Assembly: GCA_019639135.1 (NCBI GenBank)
Contig: JAHBSL010000017.1
Span: 53,654-117,653 of the forward strand
Direction of reading: 5' to 3'
DNA: 64,000 nt
Source: Acidobacteriota bacterium
Lineage (GTDB): Bacteria; Acidobacteriota; Blastocatellia; Pyrinomonadales; Pyrinomonadaceae
The notes under the pieces were generated by a model. The model searched no databases and was not told the origin of the DNA. It saw only the letters and a list, made by a program, of their open reading frames with translations. Positions 1 through 8,092 of the stretch are shown here, piece after piece. Every line of letters starts with the position of its first letter. Within the stretch, counting starts at the first letter, position 1. Position numbers and translations under genes: made by a program.

Positions 1-1
1 G

Positions 2-1360
2 TTGTTTCTCGGCTTTTTCTTCGCCCTTTCGTCCGACGTGAGCGGGACAATACTACGGGTTACGACCCTCGAAGATACTGACGATGGTGTTTGCGATGCA
101 CACTGCAGCCTCCGCGAGGCGGTCAATACGTCATCGAACGACGACACCGTCATCTTCGATCCCTCTTTGCGCGGCGGGACGATTCACCTTAAGAATACTT
201 TAACGTTCAAGAATCAGGTGCTGACTGTCGATGGACCTAACCGTCGGCGGATCACCCTTAAGGGAAACAATACCTTTCGAATTTTATATGTCGGCGGCAC
301 CGGTCAATTTCGTAAAGAGGTGGCGATCGATGGTTTGATCATTCGTGATGGTGCTGATCCAGGCGGTCGCGGCGGCGGTATCTACCTGGACTCCTTCGCA
401 ACACTCTTTCTTACTGACTGCCTGATCACCAACAACCGTGCTGCCTTTGGCGGCGGTATCCGTTCGTTTCTTGGCTACCTGCGAATTAAAGACTGCACTA
501 TCGCAAACAATACGAGCGACGGCCCGGGTGGCGGAGCCGGCATTGAAGCCCGAATGGATGGCGGGAATATGGAGATCGTCAACAGCACGATAACAGGCAA
601 CGTTGCAATGGACGGCACGGGTGGAATTAGACTGACTGTTCGAGAGGCGATGACCATGATAAACAGTACGGTGGTCGATAATCATTCGTTCGGTACCGGT
701 AATGCTCGAGTCGGGGGTATTTATACCGAAGGGACTGGGGTAGGGGGAATCTTCAACTCGATCATTGCCCGCAATACCGGCGAGATACCGGACCTCAGGC
801 TGGGTTCGGGATATCACAATTTGATCGGAAATGGTTACGGGTCGTTCTGCGAAGCAGGAACTTGCCCCGGAAGCATCGTTGGAACACCTCAGAACCCTAT
901 CGACCCGATGCTTGCACCTCTGACAGACAACGGTCGTGGGCTTCCGACCTTTTCGGCACTACCAGCCAGCCCCGCGATAAATGCTGGTAACGGCATCGTA
1001 GTTCCTGGCTTTTTTGCTGATTTCTCTACAGACCAGTTGGGGTTTACCCGGATCGCAAACAAGGTCATCGACCTCGGCTCGGTCGAGTTTGGTGCGACGC
1101 CGGTTGCGAAACTCTCCGAAGTTCGCGGGCGTGTCGTTACCGCGACCGGACGTGGAGTTTCCGGGGCCCGTCTTATCCTGACAGATGGCAAGGGAGAGTT
1201 AAGGTACGCAATGACAAACTCCTCCGGCTACTATCGCTTCGGCGGGATCGCTCCGGATGAGACGGTAACCGTTGAGGTCGCGGGAAAGCGGCATCGGTCT
1301 TCCCCGCAAACGCTTTTCGTCGAAGAGGAACGTGAATACCTCGACTTCAGAGTGGACTGA
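2..1360 (+). CDS. Secreted right-handed beta-helix protein with C-terminal carboxypeptidase-regulatory-like domain (5' end cut)
   Basis: The motif CSLREAVN near residue 35 is the signature that opens many bacterial right-handed parallel beta-helix proteins (CSLREA-type). It is followed by glycine/asparagine-rich turns such as GGGIRS, ITNNRA and STITGN through about residue 290. The last 75 residues (from about 375) look like a carboxypeptidase-regulatory or CNA-B beta-sandwich. The product is probably exported and surface-attached or secreted. The frame is open to the left edge. The first possible start is a TTG at base 2 and gives only a short hydrophobic stretch, so the true start and full signal peptide probably lie outside the window. 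Ligand unknown. Confidence 0.75.
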   Translation: MFLGFFFALSSDVSGTILRVTTLEDTDDGVCDAHCSLREAVNTSSNDDTVIFDPSLRGGTIHLKNTLTFKNQVLTVDGPNRRRITLKGNNTFRILYVGGTGQFRKEVAIDGLIIRDGADPGGRGGGIYLDSFATLFLTDCLITNNRAAFGGGIRSFLGYLRIKDCTIANNTSDGPGGGAGIEARMDGGNMEIVNSTITGNVAMDGTGGIRLTVREAMTMINSTVVDNHSFGTGNARVGGIYTEGTGVGGIFNSIIARNTGEIPDLRLGSGYHNLIGNGYGSFCEAGTCPGSIVGTPQNPIDPMLAPLTDNGRGLPTFSALPASPAINAGNGIVVPGFFADFSTDQLGFTRIANKVIDLGSVEFGATPVAKLSEVRGRVVTATGRGVSGARLILTDGKGELRYAMTNSSGYYRFGGIAPDETVTVEVAGKRHRSSPQTLFVEEEREYLDFRVD

Positions 1361-1611
1361 TAGATAAGATTTTGATTCTTTCGAAGAACGAAAGCCCTTC
1401 ACCATGCCTGGGATTACCTCACCTCGATCGCTGTACCATTAAACTGCTGCGTTTTCGCTCGGACCGCGACCCCTGATCGCGGCGACGCTGATGAATCGGT
1501 TCCAACGCTACCCTTTTCCATTTGCCTGACCTGAAGATCGAACCCGGACCGCTTTACCTCTTTTGCGAATCGTTATAAGGTAAGGACTTTGTTCTTCCCG
1601 CGCGTCTTCAC

Positions 1612-2517
1612 ATGGCTTTAGCAACTACTCTTTCCGATTCTACTTTCACCGGCTTGCCATTGCTGCACAAGGGCAAGGTCCGCGATGTTTACGACGCCGG
1701 CGACGACATGCTCCTGCTTGTCGCGACCGATCGCCTCTCGGCCTTCGACTGCGTGCTGCCGACGCCGATCAAGTACAAGGGTGCGGTCCTGACTGCTCTC
1801 TCTACCTTTTGGTTCAAGCGGCTCGAGCACATCGTCCCGAACCATTTGATCACCGCCGAACTCGACGAGATGCCCGAGGATATCCGCAATCACGAGGTGC
1901 TCCGCGGACGCTCGATGCTCGTTCGCAGAACAAAGGTCTTTCCGGTCGAGTGCGTCGTTCGCGGTTATCTGGAAGGCTCGGGCTGGAAAGACTATCTGGT
2001 GGATGGGACCGTCTGCGGCCGCGAGCTTCCGCCCGGCCTCAAGCACTGCGACAAGCTCCTCTCGCCGATCTTCACTCCGGCGACCAAGGCCGCGACCGGC
2101 CACGATGAGAACATCACTCAGGTCGAATTTATGCAGGCCGTCGGCCACGACACCGCCGCCGAATTGAAGTCGATCTCGAAGCAGCTCTACACCGAAGCAA
2201 GCGAATACGCACTCAGCCGCGGTATCATCATCGCCGACACAAAGTTCGAATTTGGCGAGGACAAGGATGGGAACATCCTCCTCATCGACGAAGTTCTCAC
2301 GCCGGATTCTTCGCGATTTTGGGACGCCGAAAAGTACGAACCGGGCCACAAACAGCCTTCGTTTGACAAACAGTTCGTTCGCGAATATCTTGAAACCCTC
2401 GATTGGAACAAACAGCCCCCCGCACCGCCGCTTCCCTTTGAAGTGGCCGAGGCTACGTCCGAACGATACCTGAAGGCGTACGAACTCCTGACCGGTGAAA
2501 AGCTCAAGGTCGATTGA
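1612..2517 (+). CDS. purC: Phosphoribosylaminoimidazole-succinocarboxamide synthase
   Basis: SAICAR synthetase joins aspartate to CAIR with ATP in purine biosynthesis. The 301 residues match the longer bacterial/yeast-like form. Visible motifs are GKVRDVYD near the N terminus, TDRLSAFD, the ECVVRGY segment that contacts substrate, and IIADTKFEFG and LIDEVLTPDSSRFW in the C-terminal half. The ATG start follows a TATAAG at 1574-1579 that could be a -10 element. purS-purQ and purB lie elsewhere in the window, so purine genes are scattered rather than in one operon. The small Fis-type gene follows directly downstream. Confidence 0.97.
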   Translation: MALATTLSDSTFTGLPLLHKGKVRDVYDAGDDMLLLVATDRLSAFDCVLPTPIKYKGAVLTALSTFWFKRLEHIVPNHLITAELDEMPEDIRNHEVLRGRSMLVRRTKVFPVECVVRGYLEGSGWKDYLVDGTVCGRELPPGLKHCDKLLSPIFTPATKAATGHDENITQVEFMQAVGHDTAAELKSISKQLYTEASEYALSRGIIIADTKFEFGEDKDGNILLIDEVLTPDSSRFWDAEKYEPGHKQPSFDKQFVREYLETLDWNKQPPAPPLPFEVAEATSERYLKAYELLTGEKLKVD

Positions 2518-2557
2518 CCTCGTACCGCCAGCCACTATCACGAACGTGCGAGCATTA

Positions 2558-2830
2558 ATGGAAAACCTGATCGACGAATTGCTCGACGGCCGTATTCTGC
2601 TCAATGAAGCGGTCGCCGAGTTCGAGAAGATCTTTATCGAGAAAGCTCTCGAACGCAACGACGAGCACCTCTCAAACACCGCCGAGGCACTCGGAATTCA
2701 TCGCAACACGCTTTCAAAAAGGGTCGCTGAATACAAGGCCGCACCGAAGCCGAAGCCGCTCAAAGCAAAAACGAAAAAGGCCAGCCGCAAAAAGCCAGCG
2801 AAGCCCCTTCCAAAGCCTAAACGACGCTGA
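2558..2830 (+). CDS. Small Fis-type (HTH_8) DNA-binding protein
   Basis: About 90 residues. The segment ALERNDEHLSNTAEALGI followed by HRNTLSKRVAEYK is a classic Fis/HTH_8 helix-turn-helix, as found at the C terminus of NtrC-type activators, but here it stands alone. The C-terminal 30 residues are very rich in lysine, proline and alanine, a basic tail that could bind DNA non-specifically. In-frame alternative starts are GTG at 2546 and GTG at 2495; the latter would overlap purC by 23 bases. No convincing ribosome site marks any of them, so the start is uncertain. Regulatory target unknown. Confidence 0.7.
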   Translation: MENLIDELLDGRILLNEAVAEFEKIFIEKALERNDEHLSNTAEALGIHRNTLSKRVAEYKAAPKPKPLKAKTKKASRKKPAKPLPKPKRR

Positions 2831-2969
2831 CCCCTCAGTTTGTTTCTTTCTACCCAAGCGCCGTAACACAGCCAGTTGTTGAGCGGTTTTATCGCTGAAC
2901 TCCGCGTATTGTTTTGAAAGCACTCGACCCCGAAAGAAGATCACGGGGTGGCGTCCGAATAGGAGCAAT

Positions 2970-3524
2970 ATGTCACTGCCAACTGCTGTCGAAAAATTGA
3001 TGTTCTTTGATCCCGAGTTCCAGAAGTACGCCTCCAATTTCCTGGCTGAGCATGGCTCTGCGGCAAAAACCCATGCTATAACGACGACCGACGACCTCAT
3101 CGCGGCCGTCAAGGAATATTCCCAGGTTCCCTATCTTGAGGTCGTGATGCACGGTTCGCCCGGGATGATCTGGTTCAACTCCGGCGGCCAGATGGTCGCC
3201 AGCTACCTCGGCACGATCATTAACCAGTCCAAAATGCTTGCGCCGGACGCTCGCGTGCTATTTCTCGGCTGCAATATCGCCGAAGGCTCCGCAGGTGATG
3301 ATTTCTTGAGCAATGTCGGAAGGTCAATGTTCTCCGGAACGGGCGGTGCGGTCGGCGGTACAGATGTTACCAATGTGATCCTCGGGGGGAAGTCCACACG
3401 AATGAATCCCCTTCGCTTCTTCGACGCAAAACTCAAGGTTCGGCGATTCGATGCGAACGGGAAAATGGTCGCCGGTGAAAATGTTAGCTACTGGGGAAAC
3501 CGCACCAGTGTAAACGTTCCCTGA
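2970..3524 (+). CDS. Stand-alone DUF4347-like protein with caspase-like His/Cys motifs
   Basis: The 184-residue product has VVMHGSPG with His61 and LFLGCNIAEG with Cys101. This pair of motifs is typical of DUF4347 domains at the N terminus of very large cadherin-like adhesins, and resembles the His-Cys dyad of clan CD peptidases. Here the domain is nearly the whole protein and no signal peptide is visible. A good ribosome site (AGGAG) precedes the ATG. The last 50 residues look like an extra beta-rich segment. Peptidase activity is only an inference from the dyad. The gene faces convergently into the MOSC gene. Confidence 0.6.
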   Translation: MSLPTAVEKLMFFDPEFQKYASNFLAEHGSAAKTHAITTTDDLIAAVKEYSQVPYLEVVMHGSPGMIWFNSGGQMVASYLGTIINQSKMLAPDARVLFLGCNIAEGSAGDDFLSNVGRSMFSGTGGAVGGTDVTNVILGGKSTRMNPLRFFDAKLKVRRFDANGKMVAGENVSYWGNRTSVNVP

Positions 3525-3537
3525 ACGCGCGGAACCG

Positions 3538-4458
3538 TTATCGTCTGGTTTCAAGAAGTTCGACCTCGTCACCGACTCGAACGATGGCACCGGGGTTTTC
3601 CGGGATGAGGTTCTCACCGAAAAGAACGTAATTCGGCTGCAGGGCAAGTTCCTCAAGCGTTTCGGGGAAAACGTCTTTCGCCATTCGGAATGTGGCAAGT
3701 GTCTTGAGCGGTTCCTTGCCGTCAAATTCACCGCGGTCCGGATCGACGGTCGTGATCGCACACCGTGCACAGGGCCGCACCACGCGAAAAACCGCCTCGC
3801 CGACCCTCACCCTCGCCCATCGGTCCTCTTCGAACGGCTCGGAGCCGCCGATCACAAGGTTCGGCCGGAGCCGCTTCATCGGCAGCGGATCAAAATGCTC
3901 CCCTCCTTGCATAGGAGGGGTGGCCGAAGGCCGGGGTGGTGGATCCTGCTGGGAAGATGCCGCGATCCGCCGATTGAGTTCCGCAAGCGACCCTTCGCCG
4001 ATCAGCAGCAGTGGATAGCCGTCCGCAAAGCTCACCAGATCATCGCCGCGGTCAAAAAGCGGATTGACGTGCCGCTCCGCCTCGGCAGGCATCGCAAAAA
4101 GAACACACTCGCTGCCGATCGCCTTCGAGAGCCATTCGTTGACGTCGGCCGGGTACTCCGCCGCTTCAACCGTGCTGTTCCAGACCGTGACCGGCCGCCG
4201 CGGGCCGTCCGCGGGCTGGTGCGGTATCGTAAGCTCGGCCATCCCCGGAGCCCGGAGCACAACATGTTCCTCGCCGACCTCGACGCCGATCAACGCCATC
4301 CGCGGAAACTCCCGCTGCGTCAGGAACATTCCCTCGCGGTCCGTAACCATCCACCGCCGGTCGTGCCGCAGCCCGCGCTTCTCGACCAACGCCTCGGAGA
4401 CGGCAACCCCGCGAAGCGATTTGATCGGATAGATCGAAATTTCCTTTAACTCCGTCAT
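3538..4458 (-). CDS. MOSC domain protein (YcbX-like) carrying a translated dispersed repeat
   Basis: The N terminus (SIYPIKSLRG, then RHDRRWMV) is a MOSC N-terminal beta-barrel. The C-terminal half has VRPCARCAITTVDPD with the conserved cysteine region of MOSC proteins, which bind a molybdenum cofactor and reduce N-hydroxylated compounds or transfer sulfur. Residues about 171-186 (PPPRPSATPP region) are encoded by a copy of the palindromic repeat also found near 7.3-7.5 kb and 56.5 kb, inserted in frame where homologues have a short loop. The gene overlaps the upstream membrane-protein gene by ATGA, so the two are co-transcribed. Confidence 0.85.
   Translation of the reverse strand: MTELKEISIYPIKSLRGVAVSEALVEKRGLRHDRRWMVTDREGMFLTQREFPRMALIGVEVGEEHVVLRAPGMAELTIPHQPADGPRRPVTVWNSTVEAAEYPADVNEWLSKAIGSECVLFAMPAEAERHVNPLFDRGDDLVSFADGYPLLLIGEGSLAELNRRIAASSQQDPPPRPSATPPMQGGEHFDPLPMKRLRPNLVIGGSEPFEEDRWARVRVGEAVFRVVRPCARCAITTVDPDRGEFDGKEPLKTLATFRMAKDVFPETLEELALQPNYVLFGENLIPENPGAIVRVGDEVELLETRR
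3899..3945. repeat. Palindromic dispersed repeat inside the MOSC gene
   Basis: CCCTCCTTGCATAGGAGGG forms a hairpin and is followed by TGGCC-GAA-GGCC and GGGGTGGTGG. The same two-hairpin design occurs at 7329-7490 (two copies) and 56484-56548. Here it is read through as protein. Confidence 0.8.
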
Positions 4459-4991
4459 TGTCTGTCTTCAGCCATGACTAACCCTCTCGGGACCTTCACG
4501 AACCCTCCACCCATTATTACCCAAGTGTACGGAATGTGGGGCGTGTGCTTGTTGACCAAGTTCACGATCGTTTCCATTTTAGCGTCACTATACGTGCGTT
4601 CCTTGACGATCACCCGGCGCCGCCCGTTTGAATCGATCACAAATGAGAAGGTCTCACCGTCACCGTTATCACCTAACTCGACTGCCGTAGAAGTTAGTGT
4701 GTTCCAGAATATCAGCGCTTCGGCATCGGCCTGCCGAAATAATTTCCATTCGCGTAATGAGAACCCGTCATTGTAGATCGTAATATCGCGAAATGTGGCC
4801 CTTGCAAGGCGAAAAGCAGAAAAAAACGCAAACCAAAGAAATATTGCTGCCGAAAACGCCCAAAGCATGGTCCCGTAATAGAACCAACCAGCGACGAGTA
4901 CGATACCAGGCAAAATAACCGTTAGAAGACCCGAAACCACAAGGTCCGACACAGGCCAATCTCTGACAACAATTGGAGGAGACGCACTCAT
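4455..4991 (-). CDS. Membrane protein of unknown function with PH-like C-terminal part
   Basis: The 178 residues begin with a short cytoplasmic stretch and two hydrophobic segments (about 18-40 and 43-63), followed by a soluble beta-rich domain of about 110 residues (TIYNDGFSLREWKLF onward). This layout resembles bacterial proteins with two membrane helices and a PH-like or DUF domain, but I cannot name the family. The stop codon overlaps the ATG of the MOSC gene, which implies translational coupling. Confidence 0.65.
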   Translation of the reverse strand: MSASPPIVVRDWPVSDLVVSGLLTVILPGIVLVAGWFYYGTMLWAFSAAIFLWFAFFSAFRLARATFRDITIYNDGFSLREWKLFRQADAEALIFWNTLTSTAVELGDNGDGETFSFVIDSNGRRRVIVKERTYSDAKMETIVNLVNKHTPHIPYTWVIMGGGFVKVPRGLVMAEDRQ

Positions 4992-5075
4992 TAAGCTCTT
5001 TCGGCCAAACCGGTTGAAGTTGATACGATGACACTCATATTTCCTTACATCCGCATAAAGTTCGAAACTCCCCTC

Positions 5076-5104
5076 TTGACAAGTTTAACCGCGTTTTGTA
5101 AATT
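5076..5104 (+). promoter_or_regulatory. Sigma-70 promoter of groES-groEL
   Basis: TTGACA at 5076-5081 and TAAATT at 5099-5104 are separated by 17 bases. The -10 element overlaps the first arm of the CIRCE operator, so HrcA binding would directly block polymerase. Confidence 0.85.
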
Positions 5105-5129
5105 AGCACTCTTGGAGACCGAGTGCTAA
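5103..5129 (+). promoter_or_regulatory. CIRCE operator (HrcA binding site)
   Basis: TTAGCACTC (5103-5111), nine spacer bases, then GAGTGCTAA (5121-5129) is a perfect match to the CIRCE consensus. It predicts HrcA repression and heat-shock induction of the chaperonin operon. Confidence 0.97.
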
Positions 5130-5204
5130 AATCAACTTCTGGCTCGGGGTCCAGAACTTCATCTTATTACCTTTAAGGAATTTACCAAAAGGAGTACGAA
5201 AATT

Positions 5205-5522
5205 ATGGCAACTACCATCAAACCACTTCATGACCGCGTGATATTGCGTCGGATCGAAGACAACGTTAACCAGACGGCAGGCGGGCTCTTCATCCCGGAC
5301 ACTGCCAAGGAAAAGCCGCAGGAAGGCGAGGTCATCGCCGTCGGTGAAGGCAAATATAAAGAAGACGGAACGCGTCAGCAGCTTGATGTAAAAGCAGGCG
5401 ACCGAGTTCTGTTCGGCAAATATAGCGGCAGCGAGATCAAGCTCGATGGCGAGGAATACCTCATCATGCGCGAAGACGAGATCCTCGGCATCATTTCAAG
5501 GGCCGGCGAAGCCGCTAACTAG
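5205..5522 (+). CDS. groS: Co-chaperonin GroES
   Basis: The 105-residue protein starts with [12 protein letters not shown] and contains the mobile-loop region (TAGGLFIPD) and the [16 protein letters not shown] segment of GroES. It forms the heptameric lid on GroEL in the cytoplasm. A ribosome site (AAGGAG) lies just upstream of the ATG. It is the first gene of a two-gene operon with groEL, controlled by the CIRCE element 75 bases upstream. Confidence 0.98.
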   Translation: MATTIKPLHDRVILRRIEDNVNQTAGGLFIPDTAKEKPQEGEVIAVGEGKYKEDGTRQQLDVKAGDRVLFGKYSGSEIKLDGEEYLIMREDEILGIISRAGEAAN

Positions 5523-5612
5523 TTACGAATAGTTGCGAGTAGTTGCGAAAAGTTTCGAAGTTGCGATCACAAGCTTCCGATAACTTCGCAACTGTCGCAA
5601 CTTCGCAACCAA
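5523..5612. repeat. Inverted-repeat spacer between groES and groEL
   Basis: The spacer repeats the octamer AGTTGCGA several times and then its inverse (AACTTCGCAACTGTCGCAAC), so a long stem can form in the mRNA between the two genes. It may protect or attenuate the message. It looks like a dispersed repeat that landed in the operon rather than a designed element. Confidence 0.6.
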
Positions 5613-5633
5613 TTTCGACGAAGGAGAAATTAA

Positions 5634-7280
<1,647 letters not shown>

Positions 7281-7328
7281 TCCGATTTGGGATTGCGGAT
7301 TTCGGACCTCGGTTTCCGCATTCCTAAA

Positions 7329-7490
7329 GCTCCCCTCCTTACGAAGGAGGGGTGGCACCGCTTCGGTGACGGGGTGGTTCTCTATTCCGCCAAGAACCGG
7401 AAGCAATATCGTCCGGGTTCACGTCAGAACCGCCAACTCCCCTCCTGCCCGAGGAGGGGTGGCCGTAGGCCGGGGTGGTGGGAGCAGCGG
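7329..7490. repeat. Two copies of the palindromic dispersed repeat downstream of groEL
   Basis: Copy one spans about 7329-7377 and copy two about 7436-7490. Each begins CTCCCCTCCT and closes AGGAGGGGTGGC, then carries either CACCGCTTCGGTGACGGGG or CGTAGGCCGGGG, and ends GGTGG. Both second-hairpin variants recur elsewhere in the window. The 295-base gap holding them has no gene. Confidence 0.8.
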
Positions 7491-7512
7491 GCGTCCCGTT
7501 CGCTAACACAAC

Positions 7513-7546
7513 AAAAGCCTCGGCACCCGCCGGGGCTTTTTCTTTT
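7513..7546 (+). terminator. Intrinsic terminator of groES-groEL
   Basis: AAAGCCTCGGC (7514-7524), a four-base loop, then GCCGGGGCTTT (7529-7539) and a T-rich tail. The stem contains one G-T pair. Confidence 0.85.
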
Positions 7547-7575
7547 GCACTTTCGCACCTCGCAGCGAACATGTT

Positions 7576-7893
7576 ATGTTGTCGGCGATGAATCGTATGG
7601 AAATAACTGACCATGATGGCCATGTTTGGACGGCCGTTCCGCACGGTCCAGGGTATGTAGATCACGGACCTGTTCACCGGAGTTGTGAACGAAGTGTTCG
7701 CCTTCGTCTGAATGGAAAAGAGGTTCGATTCTATTTGGGTGATCCGCCGAATAACGGGCGAAATGGCACACGAGTGAGTTTCAAATACAAGGGCCAATGG
7801 TGGATGATCACCCACGGATCGAACGGCAACGAGCGGAACCCGTATGAGGCTCTATTGAGCTTAATTCAGAGAACTTCGCTAATCGCGGAATAG
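7576..7893 (+). CDS. Small hypothetical protein
   Basis: A 105-residue frame between two terminators, so probably its own transcription unit. The alternative ATG at 7588 (MNRMEITDHD) is equally likely, since no ribosome site decides. The protein is charged and beta-like (VRLRLNGKEVRFYLG, then WWMITHGSNG), with no signal peptide or membrane segment. I do not recognise a family. Confidence 0.5.
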   Translation: MLSAMNRMEITDHDGHVWTAVPHGPGYVDHGPVHRSCERSVRLRLNGKEVRFYLGDPPNNGRNGTRVSFKYKGQWWMITHGSNGNERNPYEALLSLIQRTSLIAE

Positions 7894-7917
7894 ATGGAAT
7901 TTCCCCCGAGTACCCTC

Positions 7918-7946
7918 AAGGCCCCGGCAACTGCCGGGGCTTTTTA
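7918..7946 (+). terminator. Intrinsic terminator
   Basis: GCCCCGGC (7921-7928), loop AACT, GCCGGGGC (7933-7940), then five T. It ends the small hypothetical gene and isolates the HTH-nucleosidase gene downstream. Confidence 0.9.
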
Positions 7947-7989
7947 CGTTGAAATTCCCCCTTTTTGTGTTAATCTCACCAATAGAAAA

Positions 7990-8081
7990 TTTCGGGCGAG
8001 CCCCACAGCTTGCTGAGAACTGCAGTCTGGTTCACGCATAAATTAAAGGCTTCGTCTAGAAATGGGCGAGAGCCCTTTTTC
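7990..8081 (+). promoter_or_regulatory. Structured leader with a short terminator just before the HTH-nucleosidase gene
   Basis: Within 90 bases there are GGGCGAGCCC, CAGCTTGCTG, ACTGCAGT and finally GGGC-GAGA-GCCC-TTTTT (8064-8080), which ends only 12 bases before the ATG at 8093. The last hairpin looks like a small intrinsic terminator. The stretch could be an attenuator or a short RNA gene. No known riboswitch is recognised. Confidence 0.4.
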
Positions 8082-8092
8082 GTCTTATTCGT

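Noticed and set aside
4032..4449. Forward-strand frames over the MOSC gene
   Set aside because: They are antisense shadows; the reverse-strand MOSC motifs are clear.
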